From Bradyrhizobium tropiciagri (lineage in GTDB: Bacteria; Pseudomonadota; Alphaproteobacteria; Rhizobiales; Xanthobacteraceae), in NCBI RefSeq assembly GCF_001189845.1, contig NZ_LFLZ01000006.1, positions 160,973 to 224,972 on the forward strand: a stretch of DNA of 64,000 nucleotides. Direction: 5' to 3'. A model generated the notes under the pieces. That model saw nothing but the letters and a program-made list of their open reading frames with translations, did not search any database and was not told where the DNA came from. The position numbers were made by a program, and so were the translations under genes. How positions within the stretch are numbered: the first letter of the stretch is position 1; every line of letters begins with the position of its first letter. This document shows positions 45,464 through 54,403 of the stretch, one piece after another.

Positions 45464-45943
45464 ATGACCAGAGCCTATTACAGCACCGTCCTCGATCACC
45501 CGCTCGATACGGTGTGGTCGCTGATCCGCGACTTCAACAACTATCCGGCCTATATCGACGGCGTCAGCGAAAGCGTGATCGAGGACGACAGGCGCGGCGA
45601 CGAGATCGGCGCGATCAGGCGCTTCTGCTATCTCGGGCTGTGGGTCAGGCAACGCCTTGCCGGTCACTCGGACACCCAGCATTCGCTGACCTATGCCAGC
45701 ATCGAGCCACTGCCGTTCCCGCAGGATACCGGGGCTGATGCACCGAAACCAACCGGCTATGAGGGCACAATGCACCTGCTCCCGGTCATCGAGGGCAACC
45801 GCACCTTCATCGAATGGTCGGTCAAGCTCGAGACGGCGCCCGGCGATGCCGATCGCTGGCACACCCAGTTCCAGACCTGGATTCCTGACTGGACAGACTC
45901 GCTGATACGGGCGCTGGCGCGCCGCGAGGTCGCAATCAGCTGA
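45464..45943 (+). CDS. SRPBCC (START-like) family protein
   Basis: This 159-residue protein starts with the family pattern Y-Y-S-T-V-L-D-H-P-L-D-T-V-W-S-L-I-R-D-F-N-N-Y-P and ends with a long C-terminal helix region, the helix-grip layout of polyketide-cyclase-like lipid-binding proteins. Ligand and role are unknown. CGGAG precedes ATG 45464. It is an opposite-strand gene inserted between meaB and the mutB group. Confidence 0.8.
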   Translation: MTRAYYSTVLDHPLDTVWSLIRDFNNYPAYIDGVSESVIEDDRRGDEIGAIRRFCYLGLWVRQRLAGHSDTQHSLTYASIEPLPFPQDTGADAPKPTGYEGTMHLLPVIEGNRTFIEWSVKLETAPGDADRWHTQFQTWIPDWTDSLIRALARREVAIS

Positions 45944-45949
45944 AGGGCT

Positions 45950-46750
45950 CTATTGCTGATCGTCGGCGTCGCCCTTCGGCCGCGCGCCGGCGAAGATCTT
46001 TGCACCTTCCGGCGTCAGGTATGGCTTCAGCGTCTCCCACGGCACGAAGATCACATACTGGCCTTCGGCGTAGGGGCCGACCGCGTAAGGCGGGTAGTGG
46101 AAGGTGAGGCCGGAGCTCTTGCCGGCCTCGGTCGACGGCGCCAGCGTCACGGCGCCGATCTTGAGCAGGGTCGGCCTGAGCTCTTTGTACCATTCGGCGG
46201 TCCCGGACTCGCCGGCGCCGCGCCGCTTCTTTTCGGCGTTCAGCGCGGCGATGACTGCCTTGCGCATCGCCGTCAGGGTCGGGCCGTTATCAGCCGTCTC
46301 GGTAAAGAACGGACGGATGCTGATACGCTTCTTCTCGGTCGTGTCCCACAGGATGGTGTTGACGTCGGAGTTCGGATGCGCGCCCAGAGTGTTCATGAAG
46401 TCGTCGCGCAGCACGCTGACATAGCGGCCGTCGACGACGGAGCGCACCGAGTATTTGCGCTCGAAAGAATAGCCGCCGCGTTCCTTGAAGAGATCTGGCT
46501 CCTGCTTGCGGTCGGTCGCAGCCTCGGCGGCGTTCTTGTCGATCCACTTCTTGCCTTCGGCGAGGCAATCCGCCGCCAGCGTACTATCGGCCTTGATCTT
46601 GTCGTCGAGATAGACGCTGGCCTCTATGCTCGCATTCTCGATCGTGGCGTCGGGCTTGGGATCGGCGGCGCGCGCCGGAAGGCAAAGGCAGGCCAGCAGG
46701 CCGGCAAGGCCCATGATGCGGACAGGCGTCATCAAGCGGGCGGCGCGCAT
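45950..46750 (-). CDS. Exported DUF3298-type protein (RsiV-like domain)
   Basis: This 266-residue protein has a signal peptide (about residues 1-28, ending A-R-A-A). The C-terminal half, L-T-F-H-Y-P-P-Y-A-V-G-P-Y-A-E-G-Q-Y-V-I-F-V-P-W, is typical of DUF3298, found in RsiV and in periplasmic proteins of unknown role. GGAG lies upstream of ATG 46750. It follows mutB by 33 bp on the same strand, so it may be co-transcribed. Confidence 0.8.
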   Translation of the reverse strand: MRAARLMTPVRIMGLAGLLACLCLPARAADPKPDATIENASIEASVYLDDKIKADSTLAADCLAEGKKWIDKNAAEAATDRKQEPDLFKERGGYSFERKYSVRSVVDGRYVSVLRDDFMNTLGAHPNSDVNTILWDTTEKKRISIRPFFTETADNGPTLTAMRKAVIAALNAEKKRRGAGESGTAEWYKELRPTLLKIGAVTLAPSTEAGKSSGLTFHYPPYAVGPYAEGQYVIFVPWETLKPYLTPEGAKIFAGARPKGDADDQQ

Positions 46751-46783
46751 GGGAAACTCCAGATGAGAGGGGATACGGCGGCG

Positions 46784-48943
46784 TTACTCCGCCGCCGCCT
46801 CGCTATGACCGAGCCGGGCGTTGAGCTTGTGGATCAGCTCCTCGGCGGCATCCGAGATCACGGTGCCAGGCGGGTAGATCGCTTCTGCGCCGGCCTTGTA
46901 CAGCGCGTCGTAATCCTGCGGCGGCACCACGCCGCCGATAATGATCATGATGTCCTCGCGGCCGTGTTTCTTCAGCGCGGCCTTCAGTTCCGGCACCGCG
47001 GTCAGATGCGCGGCGGCGAGCGAGGAAACGCCGAGGATGTGGACGTCGTTCTCGACCGCCTGGCGGGCGGCCTCATCCGCGGTTGCGAACAGCGGCCCGA
47101 TATCGACGTCGAAGCCGACATCGGCGAAGGCGGATGCGATCACCTTCTGGCCGCGGTCATGGCCGTCCTGACCGATCTTGGCGACCAGGATGCGCGGACG
47201 GCGGCCCTCGGCCTCCTCGAAGGCGTCGATCAGCGCCTGCACCTTTTCGACCTTGTTGGACATCGCCGCTGCCTCTCGCTTGTAGACTCCGGTGATGGAC
47301 TTGATCTCGGCACGGTGGCGGCCGAACACCTTCTCCATCGCGTCCGAAATCTCGCCGACGGTTGCCTTTGCGCGCGCGGCGTCGATGGCGAGCGCCAGCA
47401 GATTGCCGTTCCCTTCGCCCGCCGCGCGGGTGAGCGCGGCCAGCGCCGCATCGACGTCCTTCTGGTTGCGCTCCTTCTTGAGCCGCGCCAGCTTGTCGAT
47501 CTGCAACCGCCGCACGGTGGAGTTCTCCACCTTCAGGACGTCGATCGGTCGCTCATTCTCCGGCTTGAACTTGTTGACGCCGATCACCGCCTGGCGGCCG
47601 GCATCGATCCGCGCCTGGGTCTTGGCGGACGCCTCCTCGATGCGCAGCTTGGGCACGCCGGCCTCGATCGCCTTGGCCATGCCGCCGAGTTCCTCGACTT
47701 CCTGGATGTGGCCCCAGGCCTTGGCCGCGAGATCGCGGGTGAGGCGTTCGACGTAGTAGGAGCCGCCCCAGGGATCGATGATCCGGTTGGTGCCGCTCTC
47801 CTGCTGCAGGAACAATTGCGTGTTGCGGGCGATCCGCGCCGAGAAGTCGGTCGGCAGCGCCAGCGCCTCGTCGAGCGCGTTGGTGTGCAGCGACTGGGTG
47901 TGGCCTTGCGTTGCCGCCATCGCCTCGATCGTGGTGCGCATCACGTTGTTGAACACGTCCTGCGCGGTCAGCGACCAGCCCGAGGTCTGGCAATGCGTGC
48001 GCAGCGACAGCGAGCGCGGGTCCTTCGGGTTGAACTGCTTCAGCAGCTTGGCCCATAGCAGCCGCGCGGCGCGCATCTTGGCGACTTCCATGAAGAAGTT
48101 CATACCGATCGCCCAGAAGAAAGAGAGGCGCGGGGCAAAACGATCGACGTCGAGACCTGCGGCAAGCCCGGCGCGCAGATATTCGACGCCATCGGCAAGC
48201 GTATAGGCGAGCTCGAGGTCCTGCGTCGCCCCGGCCTCCTGCATGTGATAGCCGGAGATCGAAATCGAATTGTATTTCGGCATCCGCTGCGAGGTGTAGG
48301 CGAAGATATCGGAAATGATCCGCATCGAGGGCGCGGGCGGATAGATGTAAGTGTTGCGCACCATGAACTCTTTCAGAATGTCGTTCTGAATGGTGCCAGA
48401 CAGTTTTTCCGGCGGCACGCCCTGTTCCTCGGCGGCGGCGACGAACAGCGCGAGGATCGGCAGCACCGCGCCGTTCATGGTCATCGACACGCTCATCTGG
48501 TCGAGCGGGATGCCGGCGAACAGCGTGCGCATGTCGTAGATGGAATCGATCGCGACACCGGCCATGCCGACGTCGCCGGAGACGCGCGGATGATCCGAGT
48601 CATAGCCGCGGTGGGTGGCGAGATCGAACGCGACCGACAGGCCCTTCTGTCCGGCCGCAAGGTTGCGGCGATAGAACGCGTTGGAATCCTCCGCCGTGGA
48701 GAACCCAGCATATTGCCGGATGGTCCAGGGCTGGTTGACATACATGGTCGGGTAGGGGCCGCGCAGATAGGGCGCGATCCCCGGCCAGGTCTCGAGGAAG
48801 TCGATGCCTGCGAGATCGGCCTCGCTGTAGGCGGACTTCACCGGAATGCCCTCGGGCGTCAGCCACGGCTCGGCGCTCGCGGCCGGCATGGCCGCGGCAA
48901 CTGGCTGGAAGGCGACGTCGGCGAAATTGGGAATGCGGGTCAT
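46784..48943 (-). CDS. mutB: Methylmalonyl-CoA mutase, large (cobalamin-binding) subunit
   Basis: This 719-residue protein has a TIM barrel in the first 540 residues ([29 protein letters not shown]) and a C-terminal cobalamin domain with the D-x-H-x-x-G motif G-Q-D-G-H-D-R-G. It isomerises (R)-methylmalonyl-CoA to succinyl-CoA with adenosylcobalamin, in propionyl-CoA use. The partner gene mutA lies upstream, separated only by a GFA gene. Often named scpA in this group. Confidence 0.96.
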   Translation of the reverse strand: MTRIPNFADVAFQPVAAAMPAASAEPWLTPEGIPVKSAYSEADLAGIDFLETWPGIAPYLRGPYPTMYVNQPWTIRQYAGFSTAEDSNAFYRRNLAAGQKGLSVAFDLATHRGYDSDHPRVSGDVGMAGVAIDSIYDMRTLFAGIPLDQMSVSMTMNGAVLPILALFVAAAEEQGVPPEKLSGTIQNDILKEFMVRNTYIYPPAPSMRIISDIFAYTSQRMPKYNSISISGYHMQEAGATQDLELAYTLADGVEYLRAGLAAGLDVDRFAPRLSFFWAIGMNFFMEVAKMRAARLLWAKLLKQFNPKDPRSLSLRTHCQTSGWSLTAQDVFNNVMRTTIEAMAATQGHTQSLHTNALDEALALPTDFSARIARNTQLFLQQESGTNRIIDPWGGSYYVERLTRDLAAKAWGHIQEVEELGGMAKAIEAGVPKLRIEEASAKTQARIDAGRQAVIGVNKFKPENERPIDVLKVENSTVRRLQIDKLARLKKERNQKDVDAALAALTRAAGEGNGNLLALAIDAARAKATVGEISDAMEKVFGRHRAEIKSITGVYKREAAAMSNKVEKVQALIDAFEEAEGRRPRILVAKIGQDGHDRGQKVIASAFADVGFDVDIGPLFATADEAARQAVENDVHILGVSSLAAAHLTAVPELKAALKKHGREDIMIIIGGVVPPQDYDALYKAGAEAIYPPGTVISDAAEELIHKLNARLGHSEAAAE

Positions 48944-48955
48944 TCCTTGGCTTCC

Positions 48956-49426
48956 TTAGTCATGGTCCGGATGCTGATGGCTGACGATGGTCGCCATCTT
49001 GTCCGGTCCGTAATTCTGCATCGTGGTCTGGCTCGGCAGATTGGCGATCCCGACCACCCATCCGTGGCGGGACTCGGTTCCGAACTGCTGCGTTGGGATC
49101 ACCCGGTCGGGCCGGTCGAAGGCGCCGGTCATGATCTCGATGCGGGGGCCGTCGATCCGGCGGAAGCTGAGCGGCGTGCCGCAGGCGGCGCAGAAGTCGC
49201 GCTCGGCGATCGACGAGGATTTGAACGCCGCCGGCTTGCCGCGGGTCCAGGCGAAATCCTCCTTGTTGATGTCGGCGAACGAGGCGAACGGCGCACCGGA
49301 GGCCTTCTGGCACATCCGGCAGTGGCAGATGCTGACCCGGTTCGGTGCCGCAGACACCGCAAAGCGGACGGCGCCGCACTGGCAGCCGCCGGTCAGAACG
49401 GGTTTCGCTGGTGCCTCTGCCGTCAT
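48956..49426 (-). CDS. GFA (CENP-V fold) family zinc protein
   Basis: This 156-residue protein has the zinc ligands of the family: G-G-C-Q-C-G-A-V (C15, C17), C-H-C-R-M-C (C34 to C39) and F-C-A-A-C-G-T (C79, C82). Members resemble glutathione-dependent formaldehyde-activating enzyme, but most have unknown substrates. It overlaps the mutA stop (ATGA) and precedes mutB by 12 bp, so it is part of the mutase operon. Confidence 0.88.
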   Translation of the reverse strand: MTAEAPAKPVLTGGCQCGAVRFAVSAAPNRVSICHCRMCQKASGAPFASFADINKEDFAWTRGKPAAFKSSSIAERDFCAACGTPLSFRRIDGPRIEIMTGAFDRPDRVIPTQQFGTESRHGWVVGIANLPSQTTMQNYGPDKMATIVSHQHPDHD

Positions 49427-51297
49427 GCCTGCTCCATCCGCCGATAGGCGTCGCGCAATGTCGCCAGCGCATCACCGCCGGCGAAGACGAACTCACCGAT
49501 GCCGGCCGCCCGCAGCGCCGCTTCCTGGTCGCCGGGCCGCCCTGCCAGATAGATATGCCTTGCTCCGGCGCCGTGAAGGGCCTTGGCGGCCTCCGCGGCG
49601 CTGACGGCATAGACCTTGTCGGAGGAACAAATGCACACCATCGCGGCGCCCGAGGCCTTGAAGGCCGCGGCGAGCGCCGCCGGGTCGGCAAAGCCCTCGC
49701 TGTCGATGGCCTCGATCCCGCCGGTTTCGAAGAAGCTCTTTGCAAATGTGGCGCGGGCGGTGAAATCCGCCGGCGTGCCGAGATTGGCGAGGAAGATCTT
49801 CGGCCGTGAGCCACGCGCCTTCAGCGCGGCGTCGGACTTGTCGCGCAGCGCCTCGAACGGTTCGGCGAGCCGCATCGGCGCGAGGGCATCGAAGGTGACC
49901 TTGGCTCCGGCTGATGACACCGGCGCTGACGGTTTGACGTCCAGCACCGCGAGGACGTCTTCGTGCAGGTTCGGGAATTCGCTGGCGCCGGTCAGCACGT
50001 CGCGGCGCTTCGCCGCATTGGTCTCGCGCTGCGCCCGCGTCGCGACGACCTTGTTTTGCAGCAGCCCTTGCTCGAGCGCGGGGAAGATGCCGCCGGCCTT
50101 CTCGATCTCCTGGAACAGCGCCCACGCCGCCTCGCAGAGCTGCGAGGTCAACGTCTCGATGCCGCCGGCACCGGCCGCCGGATCGGACACCTTGGCAAGG
50201 TTGGACTCGTCGAGCAGCACGAGCTGCGTGTTGCGGGCCACGCGCCGGGCGAAATCATCCGGCAGGCCAAGCGCCAGCGTGTGCGGCAGCACGGTGATCG
50301 CATTGGCGCCGCCGAGCCCGGCTGCGAAGGTCGCGATCGTGGCGCGCAGCATATTCACGTTGGGGTCGCGCTGGGTCAGCATCCGCCAGGCGGTCTGCGC
50401 GTTGACGAAGATCGGTTTCGGCGCGAGGCTGCAGGCCTGCTCGACCCGCGCCCACAGCAGCCGCAGCGCGCGGAATTTCGCCATGGTCAGGAACTGGTCG
50501 GCATCGGCGCTGAGGCGGAACGAGATTGCGGCGCGCGCCGCATCGAGGTCGATCCCGGCAGCTTCGAGCATGCGCAGATAGGCGAGGCCGAGTGCGAGCG
50601 TGAAGGCGAGCTCCTGTACCTCGGAGCCGCCGGCATCATGCACGGGCCGGCCGTCGGCCAGCACGAACGGCCCCTTGAAGCCGCGCCTGATCAGGCCGTT
50701 GACGACCTGGCCGAACGACTTTTCGTAATTCGGCCAGGCGATGGCCGCGGCACCGCGCACCGCCATGGTGCTGAGCGCCTGGTAGTTGAAATGAAGATCG
50801 AGCTTGGCGGGATCGAGCTTGCGGGCCTCGACCATGTCGGCGAACGTCTCGCCGGCGTTTTCGCGTCCCATCACCGGGTTGAGCGCGATCATGATGCCGG
50901 CATCGAGATGGATGCCGCCGCAGGCCCGTGCCAGCGTCTTCTTGCTGGCGTCAGTGAGGCCGAAGCCGCGCGTGCCGGGACCGCCCGCGAACTCGAATTC
51001 GAGGCCGGTCGCGCCGTTCTCGAGATCATGCAGCGCCTGTGCATTGGCCTGCGCGGCATCGGGATGATCGACCCGCTGCAGGATATGCCAGGGCATCGCG
51101 GCGGCGCGGCCCGGAAGCGGACTGGCGTTGGCGGCCCGGCGGTAGATCGGATCGATCTTCACGCCATCATAAGTCTTGCCGACCAGCTTCTCGAACGGGG
51201 CGCCCTTCAGCACGCCGTCGACCAGCTTGCGCCAGTCGTCATAGGTCGCAGCCGGAAAATCCGAAGCCAGAGGCAAGTCGTCAGTCGAGGTCGTCAT
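49423..51297 (-). CDS. mutA: Methylmalonyl-CoA mutase, small subunit
   Basis: This 624-residue protein is a homologue of MutB with a TIM barrel (R-V-D-H-P-D-A-A-Q-A-N, V-H-D-A-G-G-S-E-V-Q-E-L-A). Its cobalamin-type C-terminal domain reads F-L-A-N-L-G-T-P-A-D-F-T-A-R, lacking D-x-H-x-x-G, as expected of the non-catalytic subunit. ATG 51297 is chosen; the frame upstream is not conserved in character. It heads the operon mutA-GFA-mutB. Confidence 0.92.
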   Translation of the reverse strand: MTTSTDDLPLASDFPAATYDDWRKLVDGVLKGAPFEKLVGKTYDGVKIDPIYRRAANASPLPGRAAAMPWHILQRVDHPDAAQANAQALHDLENGATGLEFEFAGGPGTRGFGLTDASKKTLARACGGIHLDAGIMIALNPVMGRENAGETFADMVEARKLDPAKLDLHFNYQALSTMAVRGAAAIAWPNYEKSFGQVVNGLIRRGFKGPFVLADGRPVHDAGGSEVQELAFTLALGLAYLRMLEAAGIDLDAARAAISFRLSADADQFLTMAKFRALRLLWARVEQACSLAPKPIFVNAQTAWRMLTQRDPNVNMLRATIATFAAGLGGANAITVLPHTLALGLPDDFARRVARNTQLVLLDESNLAKVSDPAAGAGGIETLTSQLCEAAWALFQEIEKAGGIFPALEQGLLQNKVVATRAQRETNAAKRRDVLTGASEFPNLHEDVLAVLDVKPSAPVSSAGAKVTFDALAPMRLAEPFEALRDKSDAALKARGSRPKIFLANLGTPADFTARATFAKSFFETGGIEAIDSEGFADPAALAAAFKASGAAMVCICSSDKVYAVSAAEAAKALHGAGARHIYLAGRPGDQEAALRAAGIGEFVFAGGDALATLRDAYRRMEQA

Positions 51298-51403
51298 CCG
51301 CCCAAATCGTCCTTCACCGGCCCCGCAAGGGGCCCCTTGATTTGGCCGGAAATTGCCACGGGCGGGCGGCCAAGCCAAACTTTTGTTTGCGGCCGTTCGA
51401 CTT

Positions 51404-51895
51404 TTAATCGAGGTCCGCAAGGCGGAAAATACCGTCGGTAGAGACGTTTGCCAGCGCATCCCCGACGCGGCGCCCGGCAATGACGCGGTCGGGAACGATC
51501 TCGGCCAGCGGCACCAGCACGAAGGCGCGTTCGAACAAACGCGGGTGCGGCAGCGTCAGTTCCGGCTTGTCGAGTGTGACGTCGTCATAGGCGATCAGGT
51601 CGAGGTCGAGGGTGCGCGGCCCCCAGCGCTGCTCGTTCTTGCGGTCGCGGCCGAATTTGGTTTCGATCTTGTGCAGTGTGAACAGCAGCGCATGCGGATC
51701 GAGGCTGGTGTCGATCTCGATGCAGGCATTGATGAAGCTGTCCTGCTGTGCCTCGCCCCAGGGCGGCGTCGAATAATCCGACGAGCGCGCCAGCAGCGCC
51801 GCCTGCGTCATGCCGCAGATATTGGCGATCGCCTTGCGAAACGTCGTGCGGACGTCGCCGACATTGCCGCCAAGTGCGATCAGGACGTCAGCCAT
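51404..51895 (-). CDS. folK: HPPK, 6-hydroxymethyl-dihydropterin pyrophosphokinase
   Basis: This 163-residue protein has A-L-G-G-N-V-G-D (about residues 7-14) and the signature W-G-P-R-T-L-D-L-D-L-I (about 89-99) with magnesium-binding aspartates, then H-P-R-L-F-E-R-A-F-V. It transfers pyrophosphate from ATP to the pterin in folate synthesis. It overlaps folB by 8 bp. Confidence 0.96.
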   Translation of the reverse strand: MADVLIALGGNVGDVRTTFRKAIANICGMTQAALLARSSDYSTPPWGEAQQDSFINACIEIDTSLDPHALLFTLHKIETKFGRDRKNEQRWGPRTLDLDLIAYDDVTLDKPELTLPHPRLFERAFVLVPLAEIVPDRVIAGRRVGDALANVSTDGIFRLADLD

Positions 51896-52268
51896 GTGGC
51901 AGCGGATGGCGCGAGCGGGTCAGCACCACGCCGACATCGTCGAAGATCGCGGCGATCGGCGCATGCGGCTTGTGCACGGTGACCTTGACCGCCCTGACAC
52001 GCGGAAAGGTTGCCAGGATATCCTCGGCCACCGCACCGGCGGCGCGCTCGAGCAGCTTGTAATTGGTGTTCTTGAACGCCGACGTCGCGGTCGCCACCAC
52101 GTTGGAATAGGACACCGTGTCGGAGAGACGGTCGGTGCGCGAGGATTCCGAGAGGTCGGTGTAGAGCTCGAGGTCGATGACGAAGCGCTGCCCGACCTCG
52201 GTCTCATGTTCCATCACGCCATGGCGGGCATGGATGACGATCCCGGTGATGAAGATCGTGTCGGTCAT
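51888..52268 (-). CDS. folB: Dihydroneopterin aldolase
   Basis: This 126-residue protein has I-F-I-T-G-I-V-I-H-A-R-H-G-V (start), G-Q-R-F-V-I-D-L-E-L, V-S-Y-S-N-V and L-L-E-R-A-A-G-A-V-A, with the active-site Glu. Lys100-type residue is in V-H-K-P-H-A-P-I. It cleaves dihydroneopterin to the hydroxymethyl pterin used by FolK. Start and stop overlap folP and folK, so the three are one translational unit. Confidence 0.95.
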   Translation of the reverse strand: MTDTIFITGIVIHARHGVMEHETEVGQRFVIDLELYTDLSESSRTDRLSDTVSYSNVVATATSAFKNTNYKLLERAAGAVAEDILATFPRVRAVKVTVHKPHAPIAAIFDDVGVVLTRSRHPLPHG

Positions 52269-53122
52269 TGCTGTCCCTCGATTGCCGCGGCCACCCGCAG
52301 CGCCTGAACGGTTTCGGCGACGTCATGCGCGCGGATGATGCGGGCGCCGTTCCGCGCCGCGATCAGGTGCGCGGCGAGCGAGCCGCCGATCCGCTGTTGC
52401 GGCTCCGACGGCACGACCGTGCTGATGAAGCGCTTGCGCGAGGCGCCGACCAGCACCGGCAGGCGGAACGTGTCGAGCTCGGAGAGCCGCGCCAGCGCAA
52501 TCATGCTCTGCTCCGGCGTCTTGCCGAAGCCGATGCCGGGGTCGAGCACGATCCGGTCCGACGCAATGCCGGCGCGCGCTGCGATATCGAGCGAGCGTTC
52601 AAAGAACGCCGTGATGTCCCGCATGATGTCGGTCGAAGGATCGGCACTCTCGCGATTGTGCATGACGATCACGGGCACACCGCGCGCGGCGATGAGCGGC
52701 GCCATGCCGACGTCGCGCTGCAGCCCCCAGACGTCATTGGCGATCACGGCACCCTGGTCGAGCGCCCAGGCCACCACCTCGGATTTCATGCTGTCGATCG
52801 AGACCGGCACGCCGAGCGCGATCACCTCGGCCAGCACCGGCTGCAGCCGCGCCAGTTCGGCCTCGGCGGTGACCGGCTGCGAGCCATAGGGGCGGGTCGA
52901 TTCCGCGCCGATGTCGATGATGTCGGCGCCCTCGGCGACCAGCCTGCTGGCCTGCGCCAGCGCCTGTTCGGGCGTGATGAACTGGCCGCCGTCGGAGAAC
53001 GAGTCCGGCGTCACGTTCAGGATGCCCATGACAGCCGGATAAGGCCGCGACAGCAGCGCCGGCAGCACCGTTGATACGGCCGGGCCGGTCACCGCCGATG
53101 CTATGGGCTTGGTCGCCATCAT
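52265..53122 (-). CDS. folP: Dihydropteroate synthase
   Basis: This 285-residue TIM barrel carries G-I-L-N-V-T-P-D-S-F-S-D-G-G (about residues 33-46), D-I-G-A-E-S-T-R-P and the late G-A-S-R-K-R-F. It joins the pterin pyrophosphate to p-aminobenzoate and is the sulfonamide target. I start at ATG 53122; the 53119 ATG next to it is equally possible. It is the first gene of folP-folB-folK. Confidence 0.95.
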   Translation of the reverse strand: MMATKPIASAVTGPAVSTVLPALLSRPYPAVMGILNVTPDSFSDGGQFITPEQALAQASRLVAEGADIIDIGAESTRPYGSQPVTAEAELARLQPVLAEVIALGVPVSIDSMKSEVVAWALDQGAVIANDVWGLQRDVGMAPLIAARGVPVIVMHNRESADPSTDIMRDITAFFERSLDIAARAGIASDRIVLDPGIGFGKTPEQSMIALARLSELDTFRLPVLVGASRKRFISTVVPSEPQQRIGGSLAAHLIAARNGARIIRAHDVAETVQALRVAAAIEGQQ

Positions 53123-53235
53123 GCGGTGGCTTTGCGCTGACGGCAGCGCCAAGTCAAGGTGTCGCGATGATGTCTGGCAAGGGCGGTGCTGAATGCCGTT
53201 AAGGCAGGCTAATAGGCGGTGCTAATATGTGACCG

Positions 53236-53643
53236 CTAGTAGGTGATTTTGGGAGGCAGCTTGCGTGCCTCTTCAATCAGCAGCTCGACTGACTTCTCGG
53301 AAGGCATCACGCGGACGAGCTTACGCCGCACATTGGCGTCCTTCATGCTCTGCGCCAGCCGCGACGGGTTGCGGTGGGCGAGCTCGCGCACCGTGGTGAC
53401 GCCGGCGGCGCGGACCAGGCCGACCTTCGCCTTGCCCATCCCGGGAATCCGCATGTAGTCGGAGATGTTGGCCCATTCGAGCAATTGCTGTTCGCTGATT
53501 CCGGTCTTGGTGGCGAGCGCTTTGCGTCCCTTGACGGTGCGGGCGGCTTCAAGCAGTGCGTCGGTCGTGCGGATACCCTGTGATTTCAGTTTGGTGGCGC
53601 AATAGGCGGACAGGCCTTCGATCTCGGAGAGGGGGTATGTCAT
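53236..53643 (-). CDS. DUF4332-type helix-hairpin-helix protein
   Basis: This 135-residue protein contains two helix-hairpin-helix units: L-S-E-I-E-G-L-S-A-Y-C-A-T-K-L-K-S-Q-G-I and D-Y-M-R-I-P-G-M-G-K-A-K-V-G-L-V-R-A-A-G-V. The layout matches DUF4332, a DNA-binding-like family of unknown role. ATG 53643 begins the domain; upstream open frame is not coding. It precedes the fol genes but with an 83-bp gap. Confidence 0.75.
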   Translation of the reverse strand: MTYPLSEIEGLSAYCATKLKSQGIRTTDALLEAARTVKGRKALATKTGISEQQLLEWANISDYMRIPGMGKAKVGLVRAAGVTTVRELAHRNPSRLAQSMKDANVRRKLVRVMPSEKSVELLIEEARKLPPKITY

Positions 53644-53698
53644 GATACTCGTATGCAGGTAGAAGGGAGCGCACGTGCAAAGGGCGTGGGGAGGTGCT

Positions 53699-54064
53699 TC
53701 AGGCAAACTGGCTGAGGCCCGGCGTCCCCGAGATGATCTCGCCCATTTGATCCGCTCCGATTTTGTCGCGGCCGAACTTGAAAAGTTCACGCGCGACGTT
53801 CTGAATTTCACCCATGCTCAAGCCAAGCGACATGAGCCGGGTGCCGACAGCCATCAGCCCGCCACCCATCAACCGCGACAGACCGCCGCTGTTGTTGGAG
53901 GCGGCAATAGCCGCTTCGGCGCCAGGGATTTGGTCGATCAGAGCCTGGACCTTGTCGGAAGGTCCCTCGTTACGGAGGAAACCCAGAACGATGCCGATGG
54001 TTTTTTCAGCGACAACGCTATCGATGCCGGCCTTCGCGGCCAGGTGCCCAACCAATTCGTCCAT
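53699..54064 (-). CDS. Small DUF2267-like protein
   Basis: This 121-residue, mainly helical protein starts M-D-E-L-V-G-H-L-A-A-K-A-G-I-D, followed by A-E-K-T-I-G-I-V-L-G-F-L-R-N-E-G-P, a Gly/Met-rich middle (L-M-G-G-G-L-M-A-V-G), and ends I-G-A-D-Q-M-G-E-I. It looks like the short Bradyrhizobium proteins annotated DUF2267, but I hold this loosely. ATG 54064 is the domain start. Function unknown. Confidence 0.65.
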   Translation of the reverse strand: MDELVGHLAAKAGIDSVVAEKTIGIVLGFLRNEGPSDKVQALIDQIPGAEAAIAASNNSGGLSRLMGGGLMAVGTRLMSLGLSMGEIQNVARELFKFGRDKIGADQMGEIISGTPGLSQFA

Positions 54065-54403
54065 CTTGCCCCGCCTCAACCGGACTTTGCCGGATCGTTC
54101 TTGAGGAATTATCTTGAGCGCCTGTGTCACGAAATTCAAGCGATCAGCGCGTTTCAGTTCGCTTTCTTTTTCGATCGCGTTGTGACTGTTGCCTCGCTGC
54201 AAGAGTGAGCGGCGGATTCACACCATCTTGTCGCAATGCGCAATGCCTTTCGTCACTTTGCCGGGAATAAAATATGAGGAACTGCTGCCGCGACAATATA
54301 CGCCGGCATCCGCTGACAGTTTCAATCGAACGGCAAGATGCAATATGATGCCCTCGGTTCGAATGGATCGATCCGATTTAAATCTGCGTTAAGAGGCGAA
54401 GCG
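54065..54403. other. Divergent intergenic region before the HerA-like gene
   Basis: This 339-bp region lies between the divergent DUF2267-like and HerA-like genes. It is less GC-rich near 54280-54390. I see no gene, repeat or clear operator; promoters for both genes must be here. Confidence 0.35.

Noticed and set aside
51319..51345. ggccccgcaaggggcc hairpin as terminator of folK
   Set aside because: The stem is short and no T-run follows it on the minus strand.
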